A stretch of 64,000 nucleotides of DNA from Ligula intestinalis (GCA_036362985.1 JAYGXS010000005.1:46105263-46169262); one strand, 5' to 3'; positions 1 through 10,090 are shown, counted from the stretch's first letter. Notes: generated from the sequence alone by a model not told the origin. Numbers and translations: made by a program.

Positions 1-46
1 AAATCACTGACTATTCTCTGTATAGTGAAAGATATTTCCCTATGGG

Positions 47-190
47 CCTTCACCGGGAGAGGTATATTTGTTGTTTGACGTTTCGAATAGTTATCTCGAC
101 TATCCATATTCAGAGAATAAACCGTCTGGCTCCTGTCACTCGATATACGCCGCTCCTTTCGTCCGCGGGCGTAGTCTGCCAATCCAGTTC
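47..190 (-). mobile_element. PLE family B terminus, left arm of an inverted pair
   Basis: Read on the minus strand, this is the end of a Penelope-like element of the same family as 14465-16620. It has a decayed coding tail (the GxxxIGR...F-SE pattern seen in the better copies), then the hammerhead-like core, then the shared end box TCTCCCGGTGAA. The same terminus occurs in plus orientation at about 400-545, so the two form an inverted pair about 230 bp apart with no element body between them. The family assignment rests on the shared end box and core order. The limits are approximate. Confidence 0.6.
70..120 (-). ncRNA. Hammerhead-ribozyme-like motif, family B (mutated core)
   Basis: On the minus strand the order is CTGAATA, a hairpin GGATAGT/ACTATTC (7 pairs, one G-U) with loop CGAGATA, then GAAACGTC. 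One base of the invariant CUGANGA core is changed (G to T), so this copy should not self-cleave. The stem II hairpin is among the clearest in the window. Confidence 0.5.
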
Positions 191-400
191 GAGCCGCTCT
201 GCATAGGTTGCGTCTCTGGGTGGTAACGGCTCACCGTACCAGCAGCCTGGTAACCGCTCATCACGCATCACTCTGCGTTGTCACTGTCTGCCCTAGGGAG
301 TCCGTCTTTGTTTGGTTTCCCCTGTATCGCCATCGCCTGTCCTCTGGTAACCGTCGGCCGTGCCCGCAGCCTGGTAACCGTCTCCCACTGTCCGTTTTGC
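191..400. repeat. Spacer between inverted PLE termini with short GGTAACCG repeats
   Basis: This is a GC-richer spacer between the two family B termini. It contains several imperfect copies of a CCTGGTAACCGTC-like unit, for example near 247, 343 and 372. No credible gene is present. It is probably internal PLE tail sequence, because family B tails are GC-rich elsewhere. Confidence 0.35.
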
Positions 401-620
401 GTTGGGGCTGGCTGTAGCCATAGCGGCATATATTGAGAGCCAGGAGCCAGAGCATTCATTCTCTGAAGATGGATAGTCGAGATAACTTTTCGAAACGTCA
501 AACCACAAATACACTTTTCCCGGTGAACGCCCTTTCTCCTGCTGACTTACCACCTGGGAATTGCATTTTCGCTACTATTACGATATTTCCATGTACTTTT
601 ATAATTCTAAATACCGTTTT
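400..620 (+). mobile_element. PLE family B terminus, right arm of an inverted pair
   Basis: This is the plus-strand counterpart of 47-190. A decayed coding tail (ending SEPEHSFSEDG-like in frame) is followed by the hammerhead-like core and the box CCCGGTGAACG. It continues with ACCTGGGAATTGCATTTTCG, which recurs after the family B terminus at 30.0 kb (ACCTGGGAATCCCATTTTC). The family end therefore extends roughly 80-100 bp beyond the ribozyme. Confidence 0.6.
455..510 (+). ncRNA. Hammerhead-ribozyme-like motif, family B
   Basis: CTGAAGA lies at 463-469 and GAAACGTC at 492-499. Between them, GGATAGT can pair with a slightly mutated ACTTTTC to form stem II. ACGT between GAA and C is self-complementary (helix III, loop-less). 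The core bases CUGANGA and GAAA are intact. Stem I pairing is weak in this copy. Confidence 0.55.
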
Positions 621-664
621 AAGATTCAAAATATACAACATTGTGGCAACAAGGAAGTCAAGTT

Positions 665-710
665 AAGCGAATGAACGTTTCCGATTAATTCATCATCAGG
701 CAATACGTTA
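665..710 (-). ncRNA. Hammerhead-ribozyme-like motif, family A
   Basis: The minus strand carries CTGATGA (693-699 on plus as TCATCAG), a short GA/TC stem II with loop ATTAA, then GAAACGTT (674-681). The family A copy at 28.27 kb reads GAAAACGTTC, which makes helix III AACGTT, also self-complementary. The core is intact. Stem I in this copy is weak. Confidence 0.5.
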
Positions 711-1085
711 ATATAAGGGAGGGTAGAGTTAATGAAAGTTTAAGGCAAACCAATCTGTAGTAACAAGAGGGAGCGAGGTGTAAAAGGATCAAGAAAGGAT
801 CAAGGGTAACAGATTCTAGTCTTAATTGGGGACAGATAAATGGGGTGGGGGAGAGGGGAAGGGGAAGGAGTCAGACAATTAGTTAATGTCATCCAGTGGT
901 CCTCGTCTCGGGTTTTGTTGGGTTGTGTGGGGATGCAAGGTGTCAACGTCTAGAGACTGTGTCGGTGGCCTTTGAATGCTTGATGCCGCTGTCTAATCAG
1001 TGTTTTGCGGTGTAGTAAGAGGCGTGAGGGCAGATTTTGAAAACGCCTTTGGCCACGGGAGCCTTAGAGCCGCTACAAATGCTTT

Positions 1086-1757
1086 CTACGCACATAAAAC
1101 TGGGTTTGTGAGGCGAATGGCGACTGCTTCTGCCGTCGCAAGTATCCGCTGACGCAGGAACTTAAAGTGTTTAGCCGGAACTTTGTAGATGACTCTAAAT
1201 GCTTGGTTGACGTCTACCCGATGACCGCTGTCTACCAAGTGAGCCAGAAGTGCACTTGATATCGACTTAGTTTCGCCTCTGTTTAGCCACGCAGGGTGAT
1301 GCTCTCGCATGCGCTTGGATAGACGTCTAATCGTTCGACCAATGTAACTTGCCCCACAGGAGCATGTAAAGTTGTAGATACACATTGATGTGGTCTGGAA
1401 CGGCAGTCTATCCTTGCCTTCAAGGCGAAGAAGTGGAGTGCTTGAGAACGATAATCTTAACTTTGCTGCTGGATATGTACGCGCGATTGCAGTGTTCAGA
1501 CGAAGCTGTAGAAGTTCGCTTGCTGGATCACCTTGAAAAGGCAGTGTAAGAAATACGGTTCTTTTCTCAGCCGTCGTTACCTCCGGTCTTGGTGGACGTT
1601 TCTCCATAAACTTATCGATGAACTTATCGGGGAACCCATTTTCTTGTAAGGTATTTTTAAGAAGTGCGAGTTCGTCCTCAAGTGTCTCTGGAGAACATAT
1701 TCTCCTAGCTCGGTTCGTGAGGCAGCGGACTAGGCCTCGTTTCTGACTTAGTGGCAC
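1086..1757 (-). pseudogene. PLE GIY-YIG endonuclease and upstream linker (C-terminal half)
   Basis: The 223-residue frame is the C-terminal part of a Penelope-type polyprotein. After the post-RT linker comes the endonuclease, with FTCSCGASYIGRTIRR (the GIY-YIG signature with a CxC preceding it), then MREHHPAWL with the conserved R and H, and a C-terminal AEAVAIRLTNPVLC segment. The same order occurs in the fragments at 3.5, 9.4, 10.4, 11.1 and 57.8 kb. The frame is open here, but the RT part is in another frame and truncated, so I call it a pseudogene. The endonuclease nicks target DNA during insertion in this family (family knowledge). Confidence 0.8.
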
Positions 1758-1880
1758 AAAACTGTAGAAGTTACTGTATTGCCTGTCCAGGTCTTCTTCT
1801 ACTAAAGAGGACGTCCAGAAAGGGGAGGCACTGTCTGTCCTCTTTTTCTGAAGTGAAGGTTAACGCTGAGTGAACCTGAT

Positions 1881-2685
1881 ACACTTTATCTAAGAATGTA
1901 TAGTGGAAAAGTTCGAGAAAACCTTAAGCCTTCTGAACGTTCTGTTAAGAATTTCCGTATTAATATTCTAATATAAATAGAAAATGTTTGGAAATCGGCC
2001 GCCTATAGAATGACGGAGACAAGTTACGGAATTTCGTGGCTGCTAATATTTATGCCTGATAAATGTCCTAACTGTACGTTTAGTATAACAAAACGGAGCT
2101 GCACATGTTTATTACTTGATTGCAAGTCACAGCACATATCAGCTTTTAAAAACAGACTTTGCTAGAATGAATACATTTCCGTTTTCCCGAAAACAATGCC
2201 TCTTGTCATGTCTGCTTCTATCTGATATTCATAAAAGCAAAACGCAATTTTACCTCCTCTGAAACGATATTATTTAAAAACTTCTGATTAAAATGACTTT
2301 TCTTTTATATTCCCTTAAAAAGGGATTTTGGTCTGTAGGGGTAAATCGCGTAACAATTTCCTTGGATATCGCTCAACTTTTGATTTTGCCCAATTTTGCG
2401 TATTTTTTCCTTAAATATACTGACATGGAATGGTAAACAGCCTGTTTCCGCCTACAGTCAATTCAATTAACAAAGTAGATAATTTCGGATATGTGTTTAC
2501 TTATCCCCTCAAATTTCGCTTCTCATATTTCACGAGTGTGTTAACCTACTGTAGATACTGTTCCATTTCTACGTCGCTTATTTCCATAACGTGCACTTGT
2601 TCATTTCCGCAGCTACTTTCTTTCATTTTTATTTGGTGTTTAAAGAACAGACACTGCATAAGAAACGCTTGCTGAAGCATTCAAT
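1881..2685. other. AT-rich stretch without recognised feature
   Basis: I see only AT-rich sequence with short, unsupported frames. Nothing resembles a known gene or a terminal repeat. Confidence 0.5.
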
Positions 2686-2760
2686 AACCGATGACTTCGT
2701 TGCTGTATCATACAATAGCCAAGATGCCGGCGAAACACATACCTAGGCTTTTAGCTTGTA
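2686..2760 (+). ncRNA. Degenerate relative of the 32.5-kb tandem HHR repeat
   Basis: CCGATGA (2688-2694) is followed about 35 bases later by GCCGGCGAAACACATACC and then CTAGGCTTTTAGC. These match the order in the tandem units at 32.5-33.5 kb (CTGATGA, about 40 bases, CCGGTGAAACACGTGCC, then GGCCTTTTAGC). The core has one change (CUGAUGA to CCGAUGA). It looks like a single old copy. Confidence 0.35.
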
Positions 2761-3044
2761 TCTTTTCAGGAGTACGGTATCACATATTTTCCATATAGAG
2801 TTTATAATATTGGTAGTACCGCCTGTTTGTAGAATGGCAATAAGGTTATTATTCCAAGGTAGTTGATTTCATTCAAATAAAATGTTAATTGAAGTGTAAA
2901 GTCTAGCCGCAAAAACAAGTTATGACCCGATCACTTCCACGTCACGGGTTTAATAATTTCCAATATTTTTCCCTTGATTTACACATATACAGAACGGCCT
3001 TAACTTCGTGTAACATACCAACATGTGTGAGAAATGGATACTCG

Positions 3045-3180
3045 CGACCAAATCGGCATTGAGTAAGGTTGTTATACTGATTACCCTGAAGTCTATTCTG
3101 AAGTCTTTTCAGTAACGATAGGATGCCGCCTTAAAAATTATTTGGCAATTTTAGAATTTTCTAAGTTCCGCAAATATTCC
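3045..3180 (+). repeat. Relic of the 59.8-60.9 kb inverted-repeat family
   Basis: The segment with GGTTGTTATACTGATTA, then TCTATTCTGAAGT and GATAGGATG, matches the left arm of the hairpin repeat at 59.9 kb in the same order and spacing. It is followed by AAATTATTTGGCAATT, which occurs near the centre of that element (60436). The middle part is missing, so this is an internally deleted copy. Confidence 0.5.
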
Positions 3181-3189
3181 CAGCGTTAA

Positions 3190-3605
3190 TATTTGAAGTC
3201 AGTTCATGGAAAACAATTGTTTTCAGCAACTCTTCATCAGACCAAGCATTTCAAGGGAAATTAACGCTGTACATAACGATGAAAGTTTGAATAGGTAGAC
3301 AAATCAATAATTATCTAATACGGGCGCTGATTGGCCAACGCGCATGTAGGCCATGACAGCGTGTTGGTTGAGGGATTGTCGCTTGTTGGTAGGAGCGAAA
3401 TCCTATCGCCACCTGGTGTCGGTTTAGGCCATGGAAGTGACAGAGTTTGTGTCAGAGTCTTCTGACAACACAGCACTGGATTTGCTGGCCTTATAGCTAC
3501 TGCTTCAGCTGTTGCAAGCATCCGTTGGCGTAGGCCTTTAGAAAAATTAGATGTTGTCCTGTAGACCACCTTAAAGGCTTCGTTAGTATCGACTCGATGG
3601 TTGGT
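3190..3605 (-). mobile_element. PLE family D 3' fragment
   Basis: On the minus strand this holds the C-terminal endonuclease tail (AEAVAIRPANPVLCCQK) and then a hammerhead-like end. The tail matches the family D elements at 10.1-11.9 kb (AEAVAIQLAKPMLCCQK). The fragment is 5'-truncated, and at about 3605 it meets an inverted copy of part of itself. Confidence 0.65.
3203..3248 (-). ncRNA. Hammerhead-ribozyme-like motif, family D
   Basis: On the minus strand, CTGATGA (3234-3240) is followed by AGAGTTGCT (short AG/CT stem II), then GAA and AACAATTGTT. The last forms helix III of AAC/GTT with tetraloop AATT. Stem I would be TCCA with TGGT, with one mismatch at the first pair. The helix III arms match the other two family D copies while the loop differs, as expected for an RNA hairpin. 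Confidence 0.6.
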
Positions 3606-3650
3606 ATCGACTAGATGTGCACATCTAGGTGGTGGTCTACAGAACACCAT
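3315..3650 (-). pseudogene. PLE endonuclease C-terminal fragment
   Basis: The frame carries HLVDTNHRVDTNEAFKVVYR, then LRQRMLATAEAVAIR and the CC-containing end, all conserved across the PLE endonuclease tails in this window. The catalytic GIY-YIG region is absent, so it is not functional. Its first residues run into the inverted duplicate, so its annotated start is artificial. Confidence 0.65.
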
Positions 3651-3715
3651 CTACTTTTTCCAAAGGCCTACGCCAACGGATGCTTGCAACAGCCGAAGTA
3701 GTAGCTATAAGGCCC
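3489..3715. repeat. 85-bp inverted duplication of PLE endonuclease tail
   Basis: The stretch 3489-3574 (minus) and 3630-3715 (plus) encode the same protein segment (VVYRT...FSKGLRQRMLATAE) in opposite directions. Nucleotide identity is high, including CCAACGGATGCTTGCAACAG in both arms. The arms are about 55 bp apart and face head to head, forming a large imperfect palindrome. Confidence 0.75.
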
Positions 3716-4276
3716 GGCTGGACGGTTTGTCATCAGCAAGGAGATGACGCGTTCTCGAATAGAGTCTTTCTCGTCGCCCGTTGTCTGGGTCCGCACAAGC
3801 ATGGCTCTTAGGGCTTCAATGAAATCGACCTGGTCAGCATCGGCGATGTTAAAACAAGCTTAATGCTAGAGAACTCGTATTTGTTGTTCCGTTATATGCT
3901 TAAAAAAGAGGTCGTGTATCAAGTTGGGGCTTCCCATGTCAGATGGTTGTAACTTATTATGGATCTGATCCAGGATTAATCGCTTCTTGGCTTGTCTGAA
4001 ATGTGCCAGTGCAGCGATTGTTTAAGCAAGGTCTTCGGTAATGGGATCACCGAGAACGTGTGCACACTCTGTTTTCTTCTGCTTAATCAAAGCTTTGTAT
4101 TTGTGTAGAATCAGGTGGCAATCATCGAATAGGGCTCTCGTCATCTGCTTGGAAAATCTCTTTGCAAGTTCTCTGCCCACAGTCGAGTTAACGGGAGACT
4201 TATACCTCAGGCATCGTGACGTCAGTCCGTCCTTCACGCACTGGTGCAAATACGTTGCTCTAAAAGGCAGCCCCAA
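3716..4276 (-). pseudogene. PLE family E N-terminal region, inverted relative to its RT
   Basis: On the minus strand two frames encode the N-terminal part of a Penelope-type protein. LRYKSPVNS...FSKQMTRALFDDCHL matches LRYRTPVNT...FRRQMTRVLINDCHL at 53.85 kb. The piece nearest 3720-3830 (DFIEALRAMLVRT, then ISLLMTN) matches EFIAALEAMLVRT...TSLLMTN at 54.24 kb. The order is kept, but the block lies back-to-back with the plus-strand RT that starts at about 4253. It therefore looks like the inverted 5' part of the same insertion. Stops and frameshifts are present. Confidence 0.7.
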
Positions 4277-5072
4277 TTATAATTTGGCGAAATGGATTTA
4301 TTTAAAGCGAAAATTTCTCCAAGAAAACTCTGTTACTTCAGTTAGTTCAGCCTCCCAATTCCTGGCAGACCCCCATGGCCAAAGGATTCAGTACGACGAA
4401 ATGATGGTTTCCTTTGATGTGACATCACTATTCACATCTATTTCACCGGATTTCGCACGAGACATCGTTCACAGAAAACCTGATGAGCTGTACGACGAAA
4501 CCCAGAGTTCGCTCAAAATTGAAAACCTCATGAAGCTGTTGGAATTCTGCCAAAAGACATACTTCATCTTTGCAGGAGTGGCATATAAGCAGATCAAGGA
4601 AACTCCAATGGCTCTACAATCTCAGGTTTAATAGCAGAATTGGTCCTAAAAGATCTGGAAAAGATTGCCTTTTGCCAACAGTTTCCGGTCTTTTGGCACC
4701 GTTACGTTGACGACACGTGTATTATCATCATAATAAACATGCTGCAAAATTTCCATGAACGTCTTAACTCCATCTTTTCAGACAAACAGTTCACGAGGGA
4801 AAAGGAAAAGGATCAGCAGCTACCCTTCCTCGATGTACTCATCATGCAAACTTCCGACGGGGAAATCGAAACAACGGTCTACAGAAAAAAACGAACACAA
4901 CACAGCTTCTCAATTTCCACAGCAACCGTCCGGTGGCTCACAAAAGAAGCTGCGTGAAAACACTCTTCAAGAGAATCCAGACTCATTGCAGTAAGCTGGA
5001 AGATAGTGCAAGTGAGGCCCGACATCTCCGCGACCAATTTATGCGATATGGCTATCCAAACGCTTTCATAAG
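4253..5072 (+). pseudogene. PLE reverse transcriptase, frameshifted, YVDD box intact
   Basis: The frames in order are ALKGSPNYNLAKW (start of the RT palm region), motif A MVSFDVTSLFTSI (about 4401), a segment with a decayed QIKETPM motif, then LIAELVLKDLEKIAF. Motif C FWHRYVDDTCI follows, with TACGTTGACGAC at 4703-4714, then LPFLDVLIM (about 4824-4850), VYRKKR and a frameshifted TLFKRIQTHC tail. PLE RTs copy their RNA at the nicked target. A frameshift lies at about 4620 (between ETPM and LIAEL) and another near 4905, so no full protein can be made. Confidence 0.8.
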
Positions 5073-5223
5073 CTAATGCCTACGTGCTCGCCCTCCAAGG
5101 ACCCTACCAGGACCAACTTGTACGCTATGGCAAGCGCTGCCATACATCAAGGATGTATCGGAAGCGACCGAACGCATTGCTGCGGGACTAGGCGTTGGAA
5201 TTGCACACCATCTCAAGGCTACC

Positions 5224-5604
5224 ATGCGCAGCCGAATTATGCTAATCAAGGGCCGCTTAAATCCCAGCAAGCAGTCAGGCGTCGTGTATAGCATACCATG
5301 TCAAAACTGTTCCCTAAACTACACAGGACAGGCTGGGCGTATGCTTGGTTGGCGCATACGCGAACATAAGCGAGCGGTACAACTGGGTGACGCTTCATCG
5401 CAAGTGGCCGCCAATACCTACGAGACCGGTCACGAGTTTTATTTCGTAGCGGCGAGGGTAATCGCACACGCTGGCAACAAAGCAGGCCGTGAATTGATTG
5501 AAGCCTGGGCCTCGGATGATAACGTAGTCAATCGATTCATCGATCTGGCGCAGGCGTACATCGCACTGCGCAGGCATCTTCCGAATGATGGCACTATTGG
5601 TTGA
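5224..5604 (+). pseudogene. PLE GIY-YIG endonuclease domain
   Basis: The 126-residue frame starts inside the linker (RIMLIKGRLNPSKQSG) and contains VVYSIPCQNCSLNYTGQ, the CxxC-type variant preceding the Y-x-G of GIY-YIG. RIREHKRAV, with the conserved R and H, follows. It ends with a stop at 5604, matching the natural C-terminus position in family E. The frame is intact, but the upstream RT is broken. Confidence 0.75.
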
Positions 5605-5709
5605 CTGTTCCCTTGCACCCCTCTCCCTCCCGCCCCCTTTACCCTCCCCTCAAAACGGATGATTGGACCCTGCGTCCTATAACTGTTGCTTGTTTTTCGT
5701 GTTCACCTT

Positions 5710-5755
5710 TCATCTCTGACGAAGGACTCTAGGAAGAACCCGAAAGCACAGACAA
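5710..5755 (+). ncRNA. Hammerhead-ribozyme-like motif, family E (mutated helix III)
   Basis: CTGACGA (5716-5722) and GAAAGCAC (5742-5749) flank GGACTCTAGGAAGAACCC, whose GG and CC can pair at the base of stem II. Stem I pairs TCT (5713-5715) with AGA right after the predicted cleavage site. Helix III AGCA is a mutated form of the self-complementary AGCT seen at 56.4 kb. Confidence 0.5.
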
Positions 5756-5803
5756 GTAAAATTATGATTCCGGTGATCGCAACGACTTCTACTTCTCTAT
5801 AGT

Positions 5804-7979
5804 ACATTATAATCAGTATTACAACTTAAATTTATGCCGATTTGTGGGAGAGTACTAATCTTTCGCATAAGTCGATATGTTACATGCATTTTGGGCCGCT
5901 CTGTAGATATATGTATGAAGAAAAGCGCTCTTTGCGAAAACCAGGTAAATTCATTCGGTTAATATGCAATAATAGTTACCCAGGCTTCGTTACACTTTAG
6001 ATTATGTGCAAACTTTCGATATACATTTACATATATGGTAAGGTCGTTTATTAGGAAAACGCTCGACATGATCAACAACTAATATCGAACGATGTAACGC
6101 ATTTAGAAATCTGTGTTACGCATCAGTTACTAATAGGCTGGAAAATAAGTAGGCTGGAATATAGGGCCATATGTACTCACAAGTGAAGACATGAAGTGAA
6201 CTATGGCTATTTCCAAATTATTATATAGTTGCTCAATTGGAAACAATTACTTATTCCATACCCCTTTACATAATTAAGAAATTGTTTTGTTCACCAAACC
6301 CAATTAGTGAAGAGCTCACTTTCGACAGGCCTGTGTCGGTCATCTTTATCTAGGCGAAAATTGGCAAACGTGGAAAAGAAAAGTTTACCTCCCTTGTACC
6401 TTCAACTCTATCCTTTACTAGATTCACGCAAAGGCCCTTCCATTTCTGTTGCGCAAACTTAACGTTTATTATTTTTCTCTTGGTGATACATATAATCTGC
6501 CTAATAACATGACTTATCCGTCTTTATATTTTCAAAAAGTCCCCTGTATCTATCCTGGACTCTGTGTCAAACGTTTGATTTTCAGGATCGAACACATTAA
6601 ACTTTAATGACATCTTCGGTGGGTTTTCTTTGTTAGATGATAAACAGTGAAACTCAAATGCCTTGATTTGAACACGGCCTTATTTCTCAGATGTTGTTGA
6701 CAGTGAACAGTAGAAAGCCCGTGAAACCTGGTCTATAGGGCACCAAATTGGATTATAAAATAGACTTTAAGCGCAGACCTTGAAAGTAACCATAATTCAA
6801 GTCAATTAACGAATAACTATTCGGACCTCTTCTTCTTGCAGAATCTAGAATCAGAAGGGTTTAAAATACTATTTTAAATGCTTGGACGGCACGCGATACC
6901 TATCACGGAACCCTACAGACGCACCTCAACAACCTTAACACTGTAGGTCTATTGAGCGGATCTGCTGATTTACAGCTCTAGTAGGTAATTGCAATTTCGT
7001 TATTGTTATATACTGTCTGCAGTTATTTAACCAAAATCCCGCTTTCACTGATGAGTCATAAGTATAAGTAATATGTTTCTATGTAAGTACAAGGATGGTA
7101 ACATTACTGTGGTGACTAGACCTCGGTATAAGGTAATGTCTCAATGTAAATAAATATATCTTAGTGCTTTTTGTGCGATAAGATTGGGTGTGGAGTTTAT
7201 ATTTCTAAGTTTAATTCTGCCAAATAGGTCCTTTGGATATTACCATATCTAAATCCATATCTCAGAAGTAGGAACTAGTGTCAAGATGTTGGTGTAGATT
7301 AGGTTAAAAAAAACTGATAAGGTAATGATGTACTTTTAAAACTGGTTGCGTTAACCGATAGACATCCTCAAAGATTGATGGCAGTCTTTTATGGCATTCC
7401 ATTGTTTCAAATGCCATTTCGTGGGAGAATCTTTCAGAGTGTATTTCCAATGCACAGCGGTTGTGGCAAACAGTGATGTCTTTGCTTGAGATAAATGGCC
7501 ACACTAATACAAATAAACATTTCGAATTCCAATTGTACCACTTTTAACGATGTTTGGCTTATAACAGCCAGCTGCGATATTTAACATCCCTGCAAGGATT
7601 TATATGAGTAACTGTCATATTTGTGATTGTAGGTCACTTAGGAAGCCTCGTTGGCTACCACAATCGCCATGCCTTGGACAGCTTAGCCCAGTACCATAAA
7701 ATAAATCAAACCAAATGAGCTGACCACATAAGTCACCTTATCATTTAAAAGACCAACACTTTTATGGCATCGGATTTTGTAAACTTTTTTGCACTTTTGA
7801 AAAACACATTAACTTGAAATGCATAATGAAATCATTCAAAGAAAACGTACTCTTAAAAATTACCTTATTGCTCTTTGAAAAAACATTGAATTATATTAGT
7901 GCTGACTACATACGGCTGCCAGTTTTCTTTTCATTTAATAATGAATGGGTGATTTGAGCAAACCTCGAACAATTATGCG
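5804..7979. other. AT-rich stretch without recognised feature
   Basis: There is no protein similarity I can recognise and no terminal repeat. Short frames such as the 66-residue one at 7304-7504 (minus) look like chance. Confidence 0.45.
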
Positions 7980-8058
7980 ACCTCGGCGTGGTTTGAACCC
8001 ATGGCAGTAGGTACATTTTTTTGCAGCCAGCTCTGTTATCACTGCAGCTACGAGGCTC
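7978..8058 (-). repeat. tRNA-derived sequence (SINE head or tRNA pseudogene)
   Basis: On the minus strand GCCTCG can pair with CGAGGT at the other end (acceptor-like). TAGCTGCAGTGATAACAGAGC resembles a Pol III A box, and GGTTCAAACC is a near-perfect B box inside a T-arm-like stem. The middle holds an A7 run and an enlarged anticodon region, so it is not a functional tRNA. A tRNA-derived SINE head or tRNA pseudogene fits best. Confidence 0.5.
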
Positions 8059-9400
8059 TGACTAGGACTGCTGACTTAAATCACAGTTAGCCTCTCCCCC
8101 CTAGCTTACTGCAACGTTTGGAATCCACCATTCCTGATACATAAAGTTGAAAGCCTAAGCAAGATTTTCTCAAAAATCAACGAAACCTTTCCAGATGACT
8201 TTTGGAGGCACTTCGTTAGCATGTTGTCTGACAGAATTGACTAATCCCTTTGAAACGCTTTTAAAAAACTTAGCGACTACGATAGATTTAAGGTTTCTCT
8301 TCAGCCTTGCAAGTCAGCCAAAATGGTAGATTCAGTGATTCGAATGGTCGTCTGATTGACTATAAATTAACTGTGATATAGTTCTTTTAGGCAGCTAGAT
8401 TAATGCATTTTTCAGTGTAACATAATGGTATAAATCAAATAAACACATCCAGCAATGATCTGGTCACTTTTTAAGAAATCCTAAATGCCATTTAGTATGC
8501 AAATATGTAGAAGAGCGTTCAATTTTGACATACGCACACTTTGGGGGAATCCGAGTCTTTCTCGATAGCAATGCATTGCAGACTTCCGTGCAATTCCCGA
8601 ACTATGAGTTAAAGTCACTTGATCATCTTCAAAGGCCAGATTGCACCACCTTAATAACAATCAGGTGTACCTTAATGTATGTTGGATGAAAAACGGCACT
8701 GAAAAAAGTGTACCAAACTGCAAAAGTTCTTCAACAGCACGTATTGCTCCTCATGCTAGTAACGATTTTTGGTAACTTATGCCTAAAGGGTTCGTAATTG
8801 TTTGTCTTCTTAGTCAAAAATGACCACTTGGTTATGTTTTTATGATCTACAAGAAAGTCGCTAACAGACAAGTGCGACAACCTTGCACGTTGTCAAACTG
8901 AGATTATAGTTTATACAGGCTCCATATAACGAAATCCAGACTTTCTTCTTTCGCGTTGACAGCACCAGACCATTTTCCATGATTCATCTGAAGGATCGAT
9001 TATATATCAACAGATTTGGCTTCATGCAGCAGATTTTTAACACACGTTCGAGCTTTGCATTTGAAGCCATTAGGGAAGTGGATTTACCTGATAAGCATGC
9101 TCATAGGCGAAAGCAAAAATAGGGGTAAATTAATGATACCACTTTAAAAACACAAATACGAATACTCATTTCCTGTTTTCTGTAAGGTGTCAATATAGCT
9201 GAAAATGGCGGATTGACATTTATTTATTTTTATTTTTTGTCGAGAAGCATGTCGGTTACACTGTGCGTTTTACAAGTACCACTGCAACATTAGAATTTAA
9301 GCGACATTATCGCGTACCTCAGGCCAAAAATAAATTTTATCTGATATGGAGCCAACGGAGTAATGGTTAGCGTTTTTTATTCATCCATTTGTTACTAGTC
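8059..9400. other. AT-rich stretch without recognised feature
   Basis: I see no gene and no terminal repeat. A short ATTTATTTTTATTTTTTG tract occurs near 9220. Confidence 0.4.
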
Positions 9401-9404
9401 TATA

Positions 9405-9660
9405 TGGGATGGTCGAAGAGAATGCGAGAACGCAGTCCTGCCTGGCTAAACAGATCCGGGATCAAATGCATGTCTAGCGTGGTTAAAGCTTACTTGGTTC
9501 GCCGCAGTCACCGGGTGGACCTCAACCATGCATTCTAAGTAATTTATAAAGTGCCGAAAGAACACTCTATGTTTCTGTGTCAGCACATAATGCGACACCC
9601 GAGCTAATCGCCATACGGCTCAATAATCCCTTTTCGTGCACACAGACGACGTTTATACAG
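9405..9660 (+). pseudogene. PLE endonuclease relic (family A-like)
   Basis: The plus strand, with stops, reads RMRERSPAWLNRS, then RRSHRVDLNHAF, VIYKVPKEHS and PYGSIIPF. This parallels family A at 1.1-1.4 kb (RMREHHPAWLNRG, SGHRVDVNQAF, VIYKVPAKH). The GIY-YIG motif itself is lost. It is an old single fragment without a recognisable terminus. Confidence 0.6.
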
Positions 9661-10090
9661 GAATAAAAGCTCCCTTGGTCGAAGACCAAATCAGCATACC
9701 TCTTCACCATGAAGCAGGATTGTGACGAAGGCGTGATATAAACTAATAATCGAGCCGTTCCTCATCCCCACTAAACTCCTAATATCTGACCGCTTAATCC
9801 CTAACCATCTCCCCTGCTACTTACTGTTAAGTAGCTGTTCAAACTAGTGTACACTATATCCTCTTTATAGTATTGTCTTTGACTGCAGATGAAGAATCGA
9901 CTACGTACGTTCACCAAACTTGACTGCCTGAATAATCGAAAACGTTTATAAAGGTCTGTAAGACACAAATATGTTTATTTTGCTCTGCATTTAATGGACT
10001 GCATGGAACATCGTAGCTCTACATATAGATGCTTTGTTAAAAAATGTTATAGTAATGCCTAATAAGTTTTTGTTTTTCTGCGAAAATTCC
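9661..10090. other. Probable decayed PLE 3' UTR, otherwise no feature
   Basis: Directly downstream of the relic at 9.4-9.66 kb. TGACTGCAGATGAAGAATCG near 9880 may be the remnant of a terminal ribozyme core, but the GAAAC part is not convincing. No gene is seen. Confidence 0.25.

Larger units (their letters stand above)
640..1880 (-). mobile_element. 5'-truncated PLE, family A (RT end, endonuclease, 3' UTR, ribozyme)
   Basis: On the minus strand this holds, in order, an RT fragment with the LPFLDVLF motif (about 1790-1870), a linker, a GIY-YIG endonuclease (1086-1757), a purine-rich 3' UTR and a hammerhead-like end (665-710). The RT catalytic core is missing, as in a 5'-truncated retroelement insertion. 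A frameshift separates the LPFLDVL segment from the downstream frame. Family A termini recur at 28.25 kb and 30.68 kb. Confidence 0.75.
4253..5803 (+). mobile_element. PLE family E element (RT, endonuclease, 3' UTR with ribozyme)
   Basis: This is a plus-strand element with an RT (about 4253-5072), a GIY-YIG endonuclease (5224-5604), a pyrimidine-rich 3' UTR and a hammerhead-like motif. It ends in a run of CTTCTACTTCTC at about 5787-5800, as in the 56.5-kb copy. The RT has several frameshifts. The N-terminal part is inverted upstream (3716-4276). It is closely related to the element at 53.7-56.5 kb. Confidence 0.8.

Noticed and set aside
3716..5604. Two divergent host genes sharing a promoter at about 4.25 kb
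   Set aside because: Both sides match consecutive parts of one PLE protein (compare 53.8-55.6 kb), so this is an inverted insertion and not a bidirectional promoter.
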